A DNA stretch of 64,000 nt from Arthrobacter sp. SLBN-122 (GCF_006715165.1 NZ_VFMS01000001.1:3720001-3784000), one strand, 5' to 3'. Shown: positions 27,143 to 37,185, numbered from the stretch's first letter. Numbers and translations: made by a program. The notes: generated from the letters alone by a model not told the origin.

Positions 27143-30100
27143 GTGCGGCCCGCCTTTCCTGCCGGTCCGGCAACCCGTTCGGCCATCTACTGGCTGGGAG
27201 TCCTGGCCGCCCTCAAGGCCCTGTCCCTGGTCCTGATCGGCCAGGCCGTGGCGTCCGCCCTGGCCGGCCTGGTAGCCGGGGACCCTGCCTGGGCAACCCA
27301 GCTCCCTGCCGGGCTCGCCGGCGTCGTCCTTCGCTCGCTGACCGTCTGGGGCCAGGCCGTCGCCGCCCGCCGCGCAGCGCTGGGGGTCAAGGAAGAACTC
27401 CGTGCGGAGCTGCTGGAACGCGCCCTCCGCACGGGCGTCAGGTCCTCAGGCCCGGGCGACGGCGGCCTGGCGGTACTGGCAACCCGCGGACTGGACGCCC
27501 TGGACAGCTACTACACGCAGTTCCTTCCCGCGCTGGTTAACTGCGCGGCCGTGCCACTGCTGCTGGGGGCCCGGATCCTCTTCGCGGACTGGGTGAGCGC
27601 GCTGGTCATTGTCCTCACCGTGCCCCTGATCCCGGTGTTCATGGTGCTGATCGGCCGGTACACCGAGGACAGCGTCCGCGAGGCGCAGGCATCGCTGGCC
27701 CGGCTGGGCGCCCACATGCTGGAGCTCGCCAAGGGCCTGCCGGTTTTGGTGGGGCTGGGCCGGGCCACCGCCCAGCGCAAGGCCCTGGAGGAAATCTCCG
27801 ACGAATACCGCACCCGCACCATGGGCACCCTGCGGACCGCCTTTCTGTCCGCACTGGCCCTGGAACTCATCGCCACCATTTCGGTGGCCGTTGTGGCCGT
27901 CTTCATCGGGGTCCGGCTGGTCCACGGCGACATGCCACTGGAAGCCGGCCTGCTGGCGCTCCTCCTGGCACCGGACTGCTATCTCCCGCTGCGCGAACTG
28001 GGCACCGCCCACCACGCCAGCGACGACGGCCGGGTGGCGCTCGCGGAAACCGCCGCCGTCACCGGCGGACCCGAGCCAACACCCCTGCCGGCGGCCAAGG
28101 CCGGCAGGCCGGGTGCCCCGCTGGAGGTCACCGGACTTACCGTGACCTACGCCGGACGGTCCGAAGCAGCCGTGGGACCCCTCACCTTCACCGCGCCGCA
28201 GTACAGGATCACCGCCCTGGACGGACCCAGCGGCGCGGGCAAGAGCACCATCCTGGGCGTGCTGGCCGGAACCATCGGCACCGGCGACGGGACGGGCATC
28301 ACCGGATCCATCCGCGGACTGGACCGCAGTACCGTGGCCTGGGTGCCGCAGCACCCCGTCATGGTGGCCGGCACCGTCCTGGACGAGGTGCTGCTGTACC
28401 TTTCGCCGGAGGCCGGCCGGGGGACGGACCGGTTGGCCGCAGAAGAGACTGCCCGCCGCTGCCTTGACCGATCCGGAGCAGCCCACCTGGCCGCGAAGCA
28501 CCAGGCGGAACTGAGCCCTGGCGAGCTGCGCCGCGTGGCCCTGGCCCGCGGGCTGGCCAGGATCGAGGCCGGTGCCGCCCTCCTGCTGCTGGACGAGCCC
28601 ACGGCCCACCTGGACGATGCTTCCGCCCTCGTTGTGGAGGACGCCATCCGGCGGCTCCGTGGTCAGGCCACCGTGATCCTGGTGGCTCACAACCAGCGGA
28701 CCCGGCAGCTCGCAGACCTGCTGGTGCCGGTGGGAACGAGGAGCCAGCCCGCGCCGGCAACGCTCCGAAATGACAGCGCTGAAGATGTCCTGCCCACTGC
28801 CGCCACAGGCCCCGCTGCAGCAGAGACAAGCGGGGGCAATGCAGCCAACAACGCCGGTACCAGCCGGCCCGCCCAGGCCGCACCTGGCCCGGTCCGCCTC
28901 CTGGCCGCCCTCCTGGCGCCGGTGAGGGGCAAGTTCGGCGCCGCTGCTGTCGTCGGCACGCTGGCGGCTGTCTTCGCCGTCGCGCTTTCCGGCCTTTCCG
29001 GCTGGCTCATCATCCGCGCCAGCGAGCAGCCGCCCATCCTCTACCTCCTGACCGCCATCGTGGGCGTCCGGTTCTTCGGCATCGGCCGGGCCGTCTTCCG
29101 CTACTGGGAGCGGCTGCTGCTGCACGATGCCGTCTTTGCCGCACTCACCCGCCTGCGCGGCCGGCTTTGGGAGTCACTGAGCCGCAGGGCCCTGTCGCTG
29201 CGCCGGCTCCTGCAGGGCGGCAACGTGCTGGGGACGGTCATTGACGACGTGGACACCGTCCGCGACCTCCTTCCGCGCGTGGTCCTGCCGCCCATCACGG
29301 CGGTGGCGGTGTCCGTGCTGGCCGTGAGCGCCACCGCTGTCCTGGTCCCGGCAGCCCTTCCCGCGGTGGCCGGTGCGGCTCTCAGCGGCCTGCTGCTGGC
29401 GCCCGCTGCCGCCCTCTGGGGCGACCGCAAATCCGCCACCGCCGAGCAGTCCCTTCGCTCCGGCGTCCTGCGGCGCGTGACGGCGGCCCTGGACGCGCGC
29501 GCCGAACTGCACGCAAACGGCGTAGCACCTTTCGTGCTTGAGGCGCTACTGGCAGAGGACCGCCGCGCCACGGCCGCATCCCAGCGCTCAGCCTGGGCAG
29601 ACGGCCTGGGACATGCCATCGCCACCGCCGCCTGCGGCACGGCCGCGCTGGCTGCCGCTTGGCTGGCGGCTCCCGGCGTCCTCGCGGCCCAGGTGGCCCC
29701 GGCCACCGCAGCCGTCGTGGTCCTCCTGCTGCTCGCGCTGGTGGAACCGTACGCAGCGATGACGACGGCGGCCCGCCAGTTCCCGGCGCTCCGTGCCGTC
29801 ATGCGCAAGGTGGGGGAGTCGGGGGCCCTTGATGGCGGCGACGTGTCCGACGGGCTGTACCCCGTTCCCGGCCGGGCCGGCGGTGAACCCGGTGTTGAAC
29901 TGGTGGACCTGGCCGTGGCCTGGCCGGTCGGCTCCCCGGTCTTCTCCGGCGTGGACGCGGTGGCAGCTCCGGGGCGGTGGCTGGCAGTGACCGGGCCTTC
30001 GGGTTCGGGAAAGTCAACCCTGCTTTCGGCGCTGCTGGGGTTCCTGCCGGCGGCTGCAGGCCAGGTGCGGGTCACCGGGCGGGCGGCGTGGTGCCCGCAG

Positions 30101-30544
30101 GAGGCGCACCTTTTCGACTCCACCATCCGCGGCAACCTGATGCTGGGCCGGCCGTCCGGAGATGGTGCACCGCCCCTGGCGGACGACGGGCTGGAAGCCG
30201 TCCTGGCCGCCGTCGGACTTGCGGGCCTGGTGGGCCGGCTCCCGGCGGGGCTGGACACGCGGATCGGTCCCGGCGGTGCCTTTCTGAGCGGCGGCGAGCG
30301 CCAGCGGCTGGCCGTGGCACGGACCCTGCTGACCGGCGCGCAGGTGATCCTGCTGGATGAGCCCACCGCCCACCTGGACGCGGAGTCCGCGGCCGCCATG
30401 CTGGCGGACCTGCGCGCGGGGCTTCGGGACCGCACCGTGGTGCTGGTCACCCACAACCCGGCAGACATCATGGCCGTCGACGCCCGGCTGGACCTTTCGG
30501 CATCGTCCGGACGGCCCCGGGCATCGCTGGCCGCTTCCCGGTAG
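27143..30544 (+). CDS. cydDC: Fused CydD-CydC heterodimeric ABC exporter
   Basis: 1133 residues joining both half-transporters needed for cytochrome bd assembly (export of thiols such as cysteine or glutathione in the E. coli system; the actinobacterial substrate is not known). Half 1: membrane domain (about 15-300) and ATPase with Walker A GPSGAGKS from 361 and Walker B LLLLDEPTAHLD. Its signature is LSPGE instead of LSGGQ. A Thr/Ala-rich linker (about 540-580) leads to half 2: membrane domain and ATPase with GPSGSGKST from 951, LSGGE and VILLDEPTAHLD. GTG start one base after the cydB stop. Fused CydDC proteins occur in other actinobacteria. Confidence 0.93.
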   Translation: MRPAFPAGPATRSAIYWLGVLAALKALSLVLIGQAVASALAGLVAGDPAWATQLPAGLAGVVLRSLTVWGQAVAARRAALGVKEELRAELLERALRTGVRSSGPGDGGLAVLATRGLDALDSYYTQFLPALVNCAAVPLLLGARILFADWVSALVIVLTVPLIPVFMVLIGRYTEDSVREAQASLARLGAHMLELAKGLPVLVGLGRATAQRKALEEISDEYRTRTMGTLRTAFLSALALELIATISVAVVAVFIGVRLVHGDMPLEAGLLALLLAPDCYLPLRELGTAHHASDDGRVALAETAAVTGGPEPTPLPAAKAGRPGAPLEVTGLTVTYAGRSEAAVGPLTFTAPQYRITALDGPSGAGKSTILGVLAGTIGTGDGTGITGSIRGLDRSTVAWVPQHPVMVAGTVLDEVLLYLSPEAGRGTDRLAAEETARRCLDRSGAAHLAAKHQAELSPGELRRVALARGLARIEAGAALLLLDEPTAHLDDASALVVEDAIRRLRGQATVILVAHNQRTRQLADLLVPVGTRSQPAPATLRNDSAEDVLPTAATGPAAAETSGGNAANNAGTSRPAQAAPGPVRLLAALLAPVRGKFGAAAVVGTLAAVFAVALSGLSGWLIIRASEQPPILYLLTAIVGVRFFGIGRAVFRYWERLLLHDAVFAALTRLRGRLWESLSRRALSLRRLLQGGNVLGTVIDDVDTVRDLLPRVVLPPITAVAVSVLAVSATAVLVPAALPAVAGAALSGLLLAPAAALWGDRKSATAEQSLRSGVLRRVTAALDARAELHANGVAPFVLEALLAEDRRATAASQRSAWADGLGHAIATAACGTAALAAAWLAAPGVLAAQVAPATAAVVVLLLLALVEPYAAMTTAARQFPALRAVMRKVGESGALDGGDVSDGLYPVPGRAGGEPGVELVDLAVAWPVGSPVFSGVDAVAAPGRWLAVTGPSGSGKSTLLSALLGFLPAAAGQVRVTGRAAWCPQEAHLFDSTIRGNLMLGRPSGDGAPPLADDGLEAVLAAVGLAGLVGRLPAGLDTRIGPGGAFLSGGERQRLAVARTLLTGAQVILLDEPTAHLDAESAAAMLADLRAGLRDRTVVLVTHNPADIMAVDARLDLSASSGRPRASLAASR

Positions 30545-30565
30545 GGCCGGACGCGCTCGATTTCG

Positions 30566-31084
30566 TCAGCCGTCGACGTCGTGAAGGTGGTGGACGACGT
30601 CGTGCAGGAAGTATTGGGAGAGCGTGAGGACAGTGAACTCCGAGCCGTTGCTGCGCAGCCCCCTGCGTCCCCAGTCCTCTTCGCGGACGCCGGCGAACGC
30701 CTCAGCGGCCTGGTGGCCTTCCGCCGCCAGTTCGCGGGCCACCTCGGAGGGTTCGGCGTTGGCGTAGTCCTTCTCAACAGCCGTCCGGTCCTGGTCCCAA
30801 TCCTCGAAACGGGCGCCGTCTTCGGCGAGCATCAGGTTCAGCCGCTGGTCGAAGAGTGCGAAGACGTCCCGCACATGGCACGCATACTCCAGCGCCGACC
30901 ACGTGTCGTCGTCGGGGCGCTGTGCTGCGTCCGGCCGGCGGAGGACGGCCCGCCACCGGGGGATCATGCTTTCGATGCTCCCGGGAACCGTTGACGGCGT
31001 GGCTGTGGAGGCGTTGAAGGAGCATTCCGGGCAGGGGCGGGACAGGACCCAGGTCCAGTCCTTGGCATCAGGAACGATAGGCAT
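30566..31084 (-). CDS. DinB-family putative metalloenzyme
   Basis: 172 residues of the DinB/YfiT four-helix fold. Three histidine positions of the metal site are visible (ACHVRDVF and FLHDVVHHLHD). An N-terminal CPEC motif is characteristic of the actinobacterial subgroup, some of whose relatives act as thiol-dependent transferases. No specific substrate can be assigned. It lies 34 bp after parC on the same strand but has its own likely leaderless promoter (TAGACT six bases before the ATG). Convergent with cydDC. Confidence 0.82.
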   Translation of the reverse strand: MPIVPDAKDWTWVLSRPCPECSFNASTATPSTVPGSIESMIPRWRAVLRRPDAAQRPDDDTWSALEYACHVRDVFALFDQRLNLMLAEDGARFEDWDQDRTAVEKDYANAEPSEVARELAAEGHQAAEAFAGVREEDWGRRGLRSNGSEFTVLTLSQYFLHDVVHHLHDVDG

Positions 31085-31090
31085 GGGAGC

Positions 31091-31096
31091 AGTCTA
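31091..31096 (-). promoter_or_regulatory. Leaderless promoter -10 of the DinB-like gene
   Basis: TAGACT on the minus strand, six bases before the ATG, in the short gap after parC. Confidence 0.5.
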
Positions 31097-31118
31097 AGCG
31101 GTACGCATGGACCCGAAG

Positions 31119-33638
31119 CTACGCCTCCGCTGCCGGGCCGTCCGTCCATGCCATGGCCGGGCCCACCGCTTCAACCGCCTGGGAGAGCGGGACGCCCGAA
31201 CCGTCGCGGCGGCCGTGTTCCTGCGGCAGCGACCGCGCCACGCCCGCGGCGGATGAAGCCTTGGCCGGCCCGTGTCCCGCCCAGGCGAGCAGCAGCATGT
31301 CCTCACCCTTCAGGAACCGGTGCGACCGGACCCCGGCGGTGGCACGCCCCTTGGCCGGATACTCGGAGAACGCCGTGACCTTGGCCGTACCCGGGGCGGT
31401 GCCCGGAAGGGCGCCGTTGGTGCCGGCGATGGTGACCACGACGGCGGCCTCGTCCTTGGGCTGGACGGCGCCGAAGAAGATCACCTGGTCGCCCGCGGCG
31501 AGCTTGATCCCGGCCATGCCGCCGGCGGTGCGTCCCTGGGGGCGGACGACGGCGGCGGGGAACTTCAGCAGCTGGGCCTCCCTGGTGAGGAACACCAGTT
31601 CGGCGTCGTCGTCTCCGGCGGGAGCCACCCCCACCACCACGTCCTTGTCCTTGAGGCTGATGACTTCCCAGTCCTCGCGGTTCAGCGGGTAGTCCGGCTG
31701 GACGCGCTTCACCACACCCTGGGCCGTGCCGATGGCCAGGACCTCATCAAGGCGCACAAACGCCACCAGGGTCTCGCCCTTCACCAGGGTGAGGAATTCC
31801 CTGGCCGGAACACCTCCCGCCAGGTTGGGCAGCCCGGCAACCGGAGGCAGGACCGGCATGTCCATGACCTGCAGGCGCAGCATGCGGCCCAGCGAGGTGA
31901 CGGCCGCGATTTCGCCGCGGGCCGACGTCTTCACCACGGATGAGTACACGTCATGCTTGCTCCGGGGCCCGGCCTCGGCCAGCGGCTCCTGGTTGCTGGT
32001 GCGGGCCACCTGCCCGGAGGCGGTGAGGATGGCCCAGCAGGGGTCGTCAGCGATCTCCAGTGCCAGCGGCGCGGCCTTGCCCTTTTTGCCATTGGCCGCC
32101 ACCAGCTCAGCGGACGCAACGGTGGGGGCCACGGCCTCGGATTCCAGCAGCACGGTGCGGCGCGGAGTGCCATGTTCCTCGGCAATGGCGCCGAGTTCGT
32201 CGGAGACCACGGTGCGGAGCAGTTCCTCGGAGTCCAGGATGGCCTGCAGCTCCGCGATTTCGCGGCGAAGTTCGTCCTGTTCCTTCTCCAGCTCGATCCG
32301 GGAGTATTTAGTGAGCTGGCGGAGGCGCAGTTCCAGGATGTAGTTCGCCTGGATCTCGGTGAGATCGTAGATGGACATCAGCCGCTCACGCGCTGCTGAG
32401 GCCTCGTCCGAGGATCGGATGATCTGGATGACTTCGTCGATGTCCACGATGGCGATGAGGAGGCCCTCCACCAGGTGCAGGCGGTCCTTCTTCTTCCCGA
32501 GCCGGAAGACAGTCCGGCGCCGGACCACGTTGATGCGGTGATTGACGTAGACGCGCAAGAGGTCCACCAGGCCAAGCGTCTGCGGCTGGCCGTCCACCAG
32601 CGTGACGTTGTTGATGCCGAAGGAGTCCTCCATCGGCGTGTACCGGTAGAGCTGGTGCAGGACGGCGTTCGGGTTGAAGCCGTTCTTGAGCTCGATGACC
32701 AGCCGCAGCCCGTGCTTGCGGTCGGTCAGGTCCACGATGTCGCTGATGCCGGTCAGTTTCTTGGCGTTGACGGCATCCTTGATCTTCTCGATCACCTTTT
32801 CCGGGCCCACCATGTACGGCAGTTCGGTGACCACCAGGCCGGTACGGCGCGCGGAGAGCTGTTCCACCTCCACCTTCGCCCGGGTCTTGAAGGAGCCGCG
32901 GCCCGTGGCGTAGGCGTCGCGGATGCCGTCCAGGCCAACGATGCGGCCGCCGCTGGGCAGGTCAGGGCCCGGAACGAACCGCATGAGGTCATCGAGCGTA
33001 GCGTCCGGGTTGGCAATCAGGTGCCGGGCGGCGGAGGTGACCTCCACCAGGTTGTGCGGGGCCATGTTGGTGGCCATGCCGACGGCGATGCCGGTGGCGC
33101 CGTTGACCAGCAGGTTGGGGAAGGCAGCGGGAAGGACGTCTGGCTGGGTCAGCTGGTTGTCGTAGTTGGGGACGAAGTCCACCACGTCTTCGTCGAGGTG
33201 GTTGGTGAGGGTGAGGGCGGCCGCCGCCAGCCTTGCCTCGGTGTACCGCGGCGCTGCCGGGCCGTCGTCGAGCGAGCCGAAGTTGCCGTGCCCGTCAATC
33301 AGCGGCAGCCGCAGCGAGAAGTCCTGCGCCATGCGCACCATCGCGTCGTAGATGGCGGCGTCGCCGTGCGGGTGCAGCTTGCCCATGACCTCGCCCACCA
33401 CGCGGGCACTCTTGACGTGGCCCCGGTCCGGGCGCAGGCCCATGTCGCTCATCATGTACAGGATGCGGCGCTGTACCGGCTTCAGTCCGTCACGGGCGTC
33501 GGGGAGGGCCCGGGAGTAGATCACCGAGTACGCGTACTCCAGGAAGGAGCCCTGCATTTCGGACGTCACGTCGATATCGACGATGTTTTCCGTGTAGTCG
33601 CTCTCCACGATGGGCTGTGAACTTTGGCGGCGTGCCAT
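31119..33638 (-). CDS. parC: Type IIA topoisomerase subunit A (topoisomerase IV ParC type)
   Basis: 839-residue DNA-cleaving subunit, partner of ParE. Catalytic tyrosine Y132 (APRYTEARL). The quinolone-determining region reads [12 protein letters not shown] (89-100), with Ala94 at the position equivalent to E. coli GyrA Ser83 and Asp98 at Asp87. The breakage-reunion domain is followed by a coiled-coil (about 410-480) and a six-bladed beta-pinwheel. The C-terminal domain lacks a clear GyrA-box, which supports ParC over GyrA. ATG start with AAGGA about 15 bases upstream. Divergent from the acetyltransferase gene. Confidence 0.9.
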   Translation of the reverse strand: MARRQSSQPIVESDYTENIVDIDVTSEMQGSFLEYAYSVIYSRALPDARDGLKPVQRRILYMMSDMGLRPDRGHVKSARVVGEVMGKLHPHGDAAIYDAMVRMAQDFSLRLPLIDGHGNFGSLDDGPAAPRYTEARLAAAALTLTNHLDEDVVDFVPNYDNQLTQPDVLPAAFPNLLVNGATGIAVGMATNMAPHNLVEVTSAARHLIANPDATLDDLMRFVPGPDLPSGGRIVGLDGIRDAYATGRGSFKTRAKVEVEQLSARRTGLVVTELPYMVGPEKVIEKIKDAVNAKKLTGISDIVDLTDRKHGLRLVIELKNGFNPNAVLHQLYRYTPMEDSFGINNVTLVDGQPQTLGLVDLLRVYVNHRINVVRRRTVFRLGKKKDRLHLVEGLLIAIVDIDEVIQIIRSSDEASAARERLMSIYDLTEIQANYILELRLRQLTKYSRIELEKEQDELRREIAELQAILDSEELLRTVVSDELGAIAEEHGTPRRTVLLESEAVAPTVASAELVAANGKKGKAAPLALEIADDPCWAILTASGQVARTSNQEPLAEAGPRSKHDVYSSVVKTSARGEIAAVTSLGRMLRLQVMDMPVLPPVAGLPNLAGGVPAREFLTLVKGETLVAFVRLDEVLAIGTAQGVVKRVQPDYPLNREDWEVISLKDKDVVVGVAPAGDDDAELVFLTREAQLLKFPAAVVRPQGRTAGGMAGIKLAAGDQVIFFGAVQPKDEAAVVVTIAGTNGALPGTAPGTAKVTAFSEYPAKGRATAGVRSHRFLKGEDMLLLAWAGHGPAKASSAAGVARSLPQEHGRRDGSGVPLSQAVEAVGPAMAWTDGPAAEA

Positions 33639-33702
33639 GGGGTTTGGTAAATCCTTCTGGGGTTACTGCGCAGCCTTGGGGTGTGCTGCGATAGTTTTTG
33701 GC

Positions 33703-33715
33703 TAGGCTAAGCCTA
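33703..33715 (+). promoter_or_regulatory. Palindromic leaderless promoter of the acetyltransferase gene
   Basis: TAGGCT-A-AGCCTA, a perfect 6-bp inverted repeat whose left arm is a TAnnnT -10 six bases before the ATG and whose right arm ends in the A of the start codon. It could serve as a -10, an operator or both. Confidence 0.45.
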
Positions 33716-36399
33716 TGGTGGATCAGCCCGGGGACGGCGAATATCCGGAACATTGGGAAGCCGATGTCGTCCTGCGCGACGGCGGGACAGCGCACCTGCG
33801 GCCCATCCACCCGTCGGACGCGGACGCGGTGCAGGCCTTCCACACCGGACAGTCGCAGAATTCAATCTACATGCGCTTCTTTGCCTTCAAGGCAAAGTTG
33901 TCCGCCAAGGAGCTCAAACGCTTCACGGAAGTGGACTACAAGGACCGGGTGGCGTTCGTCATCACCATCCACGGGGAAATCATCGGCATCGGCCGCTACG
34001 ACCGGCTTTCCGATCCCACCGAAGCAGAGGTCGCCTTCAATATTGCCGACGCCCACCAGGGGAGGGGAATCGGGTCCATCCTCCTGGAGCACCTGGCCGC
34101 CGCCGCGCATGAAAACGGGATCCGGAAGTTCACCGCTGAAGTATTGCCGGAAAACCGCAAGATGCTGATGGTCTTCTCCGACGCCGGCTACGACGTCAAG
34201 CGCCACTTCGACGACGGCGTGGTGAGCCTGGAGTTCAACATCGACCCCACCGAGAAATCGCGCGTCGTGATGGAGTCCCGCGAGCACCGCGCCGAGGCGA
34301 GGAGCGTCCGGGAGCTGCTGGCGCCGTCGTCCGTTGCCGTGATCGGTGCCAGCCGCAAGTGGGGCACCGTGGGGTACCAGCTGCTCGAGCACATCATCGA
34401 GGGTGGCTTCCACGGGTCCGTGTACGCCATTAACCCGGAGGCGCTGGAGCTGGCGGGGATGATGTCCTACGGCAAGCTCTCCGAGGTTCCCGAACCCGTC
34501 CAGCTGGCCATCATCGCCGTCCCCTACGAGGAAGTGGCCGGCGTTGTGGCTGAGTGTGCGGCCGCGGGCGTCAAGGGCGTGGTGGTCGCCTCGGCAGGCT
34601 TCGCGGACGACGGCGAGCGGGGCCTGCTGCGCCAGCGCGCCCTGGTGCGCCAGGCCCGGGCCAACGGGATGAGGGTGATCGGCCCGGCATCGCTGGGCAT
34701 CGCCAACACCCACCCGGACGTGTCCCTGAACGCCTCGATGGCTCCCACCATGCCGCTCCGCGGCGGCCTGGGCCTGTTCAGCCAGTCGGCGGCCATCGGC
34801 GTCTCACTGTACGCCGCTTCCAGCCGGCGCCGGCTGGGGCTGTCCAGCCTCCTCTCGGCAGGCAACAGGGCCGACGTCTCCGGCAACGACATGATGCAGT
34901 ACTGGGAGGATGACGCCGACACCTCCGCGGTGGGCCTGTACCTGGAATCGATCGGCAACCCGCGCAAGTTCTCCCGCATCGCGCGGCGGCTGGCGCGCAC
35001 CAAGCCGGTCATCGTTGCCAAGTCGGACACCATGGGGCTCCGCCTGCCGCCCGGACACGCGGTCCGGACCACGCAGGCACCGGCCGGGGCGCTGGATGCC
35101 ATGCTGCGCCAGTCGGGCGTGATCCGCGTGGAAACGGTGGAACAGCTGGTGGACGTGGCCCAGGTGGTGTCAGGGCAGCCCCTGCCGACAGGACCGGACG
35201 TGGCCATCTTCAGCAACTCCCAGGCGCTGGGGAACGTCGTGGCGGACAGCGCCGCAGCGCACGGACTGGGAGTGTCGCAGGTGGTTTCCGGCCTGGACCT
35301 CGATGCCGGCCAGTCGGTGGCCCTGCCCGCACTGCGGAAGGCCCTCCTTGACGCCCTGGCTTCGGATGCCGTGCATGCCGCCGTCGCCGCGCTGCTGCCG
35401 GCCCGCGGACTGACCGCCGACGCCGTAGCGCAGGTCCTGGCGGAATGTTCGGCCAGTGCCGGGAAGCCGGTGGTGGCAGCATTCACCGGCATCCTTGACC
35501 CTGCCATCAACGTGGAAGGCCTGGTGGGGGCGGAGGGCTGTACCGTCCCTTGCTTTTCCAACCCCGGCGCCGCCGTGGCCGCGCTCGCGTCCGTCGTCAG
35601 GTACGCGGAGTGGGCGGCCCGCGACCAGGGGCAGTTCGTCGAACCCGCCGGCTGCGACCCCCGGCAGGCGGAGGCCGAACTCGACGCCCTGCTGCGGGAC
35701 GTGACAGGCGAACAGCTTAAGCAGCTGGACCCGGCCGCGGCTGCTTCCCTGCTGGGGCATTACGGCATCTCCGTCCTGCCCTCTGCCGGGTTCACCACCC
35801 CGGATGAGGCCGTGGCGGCAGCAGACGCACTGGGCTGGCCGGTGGTCCTGAAAACCACCGACCCCGCACTGCGGCACCGGCTGGACCTTGGGGGGGTGCG
35901 CCTCGGCATCGAGGACGCTGAGTCGCTGAGGCTCAACATCGAGCAGATGCGGCGGGCGCTCGCCGCCTACGGCGATCCGGTCCTGGAAGTCCAGGCGATG
36001 GCGCCCGTGGGGCAGGCCTGCACGTTCCGTGCCATCGAGGATCCGCTGCTGGGCCCCGTCATCTCGTTTGGGCTCGCCGGCGACGCCGTCAACCTCCTGG
36101 ACGACTGGTCACACCGGGTGCCGCCGCTCTCCGCGGCGGACGTCCATGATTTCGTCCGGGCCCCCAGGGCGTCCCGGAAGCTCTTCGGCTATCAGGGCCT
36201 GCCGGCCGTGGACGTGCAGGCGCTGGAGGACCTCGCCGCGCGGCTGGCCTGGATGAAGGACAACCACCCGGAGATCGCGCTGGTGGAATTCAACCCTGTT
36301 TTGTGCGGCACGTCGGGAATCACCATCCTCGCCGCCGACGTGCGCATCGGCAACGCCGCGCAGCGCACTGACAGTGCGCGCCGGGCCATGCTGGGCTGA
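33715..36399 (+). CDS. GNAT/acyl-CoA-synthetase protein acetyltransferase (Pat-like)
   Basis: 894 residues. An N-terminal GNAT domain (about 20-170; acetyl-CoA loop HQGRGIGSILLEHL) precedes an ADP-forming acyl-CoA synthetase module: CoA-binding fold (VAVIGASRKWGTVGY near 210), two ligase domains and a C-terminal ATP-grasp (about 670-890). Pat-type enzymes acetylate catalytic lysines of acyl-CoA synthetases. The GNAT-first order is the one described for Streptomyces PatA, opposite to Salmonella Pat. The segment expected to hold the phosphorylated His (SHTG in true synthetases) reads TTQAPAGAL, so the synthetase half is probably regulatory. Confidence 0.88.
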   Translation: MVDQPGDGEYPEHWEADVVLRDGGTAHLRPIHPSDADAVQAFHTGQSQNSIYMRFFAFKAKLSAKELKRFTEVDYKDRVAFVITIHGEIIGIGRYDRLSDPTEAEVAFNIADAHQGRGIGSILLEHLAAAAHENGIRKFTAEVLPENRKMLMVFSDAGYDVKRHFDDGVVSLEFNIDPTEKSRVVMESREHRAEARSVRELLAPSSVAVIGASRKWGTVGYQLLEHIIEGGFHGSVYAINPEALELAGMMSYGKLSEVPEPVQLAIIAVPYEEVAGVVAECAAAGVKGVVVASAGFADDGERGLLRQRALVRQARANGMRVIGPASLGIANTHPDVSLNASMAPTMPLRGGLGLFSQSAAIGVSLYAASSRRRLGLSSLLSAGNRADVSGNDMMQYWEDDADTSAVGLYLESIGNPRKFSRIARRLARTKPVIVAKSDTMGLRLPPGHAVRTTQAPAGALDAMLRQSGVIRVETVEQLVDVAQVVSGQPLPTGPDVAIFSNSQALGNVVADSAAAHGLGVSQVVSGLDLDAGQSVALPALRKALLDALASDAVHAAVAALLPARGLTADAVAQVLAECSASAGKPVVAAFTGILDPAINVEGLVGAEGCTVPCFSNPGAAVAALASVVRYAEWAARDQGQFVEPAGCDPRQAEAELDALLRDVTGEQLKQLDPAAAASLLGHYGISVLPSAGFTTPDEAVAAADALGWPVVLKTTDPALRHRLDLGGVRLGIEDAESLRLNIEQMRRALAAYGDPVLEVQAMAPVGQACTFRAIEDPLLGPVISFGLAGDAVNLLDDWSHRVPPLSAADVHDFVRAPRASRKLFGYQGLPAVDVQALEDLAARLAWMKDNHPEIALVEFNPVLCGTSGITILAADVRIGNAAQRTDSARRAMLG

Positions 36400-36428
36400 C
36401 GCGGTTAGCAAGTCATCGAACGATCTGT

Positions 36429-36434
36429 GAAAAT
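36429..36434 (+). promoter_or_regulatory. Possible leaderless promoter -10 of the DUF5998 gene
   Basis: GAAAAT six bases before the ATG at 36441 (four of six to TATAAT). The G-run between them is too close to the start to act as a ribosome site. Confidence 0.4.
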
Positions 36435-36440
36435 GGGGGC

Positions 36441-37184
36441 ATGAGCTTCCAGCCTCCCGCTTCGGCGCCCGAAACGCCCGGCAACGAAAACCAGGCAGTC
36501 CGCCAGCACAGCTCACACAACCACGGAATCCAGGGCCAGAGCCTGGAAGATGCGCTGCAGAAGGCCGGGTTCTACCCGCCCCTGGTGTCCGACGTCGTCG
36601 ATGACGCGCTGGACGGCCGGGACTGCGTGGCCCACCTGGTGCACCTGGAAACCCACTTTGACCGTGCGGAGGTGCGCCGCCACATCACCGTGCTGGTCCT
36701 CACCGCGGACATGCTGGTGATCACCCACGTGGACGACCAGCAGCTGGATGAGGCCGGGGAGCAGATCGTCGCCCAGATCTCCACCGAGTCCGTCCCCGTG
36801 GCCCAGATCCGGTCGGTGGTCCTGAGCTACATGTACGCCCAGCCGCAGAACTACAAGCCTTCGGACCCCGTCCGGGAACTCACCTTGTCCATTGCCTGGT
36901 CCGGTGGGCAGCGGCTGGACATGGGTCCGGCCAGCTGCGGGGATCCGCAGTGCGAGGCTGACCACGGCTACACCGGAACCATCGCCCAGGAAGACATCGT
37001 GCTTCGCATCAGCGCCGAGGCTGACGGGCTGCAGGCGGTGCAGGACGCCAAGCTCTTCGCCAGGGCCCTGCGCGCGGTCAACACGGGTTCTGCAACGCCC
37101 GTTTCCCACGCCCAGTCCATGGCGCCGCGGCCGCGTGCCGGGGTGTTCGGCAACCGGCTCAGCCGCGGGCACCAGCAGCGCTGA
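36441..37184 (+). CDS. DUF5998 family protein
   Basis: 247 residues of a family conserved in actinobacteria beside a type I phosphodiesterase gene, as here. A central beta-rich domain (HITVLVLTADMLVITHVDDQQ) and a cysteine-containing GPASCGDPQCEADHGY are visible. A short Pro/Ala N-terminus and a basic C-terminus frame it. Function unknown. One base separates its stop from the next start codon, so the two genes are co-transcribed. Confidence 0.85.
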   Translation: MSFQPPASAPETPGNENQAVRQHSSHNHGIQGQSLEDALQKAGFYPPLVSDVVDDALDGRDCVAHLVHLETHFDRAEVRRHITVLVLTADMLVITHVDDQQLDEAGEQIVAQISTESVPVAQIRSVVLSYMYAQPQNYKPSDPVRELTLSIAWSGGQRLDMGPASCGDPQCEADHGYTGTIAQEDIVLRISAEADGLQAVQDAKLFARALRAVNTGSATPVSHAQSMAPRPRAGVFGNRLSRGHQQR

Positions 37185-37185
37185 G

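Noticed and set aside
25342..27186. 614-codon minus-strand frame opposite cydA and cydB
   Set aside because: Shadow frame rich in Gly, Gln and His; the plus-strand genes are fully conserved and explain the codon bias.
36892..37185. Longer N-terminus of the phosphodiesterase
   Set aside because: The extension lies wholly inside the DUF5998 gene in another frame; the ATG at 37186 follows directly after that gene's stop.
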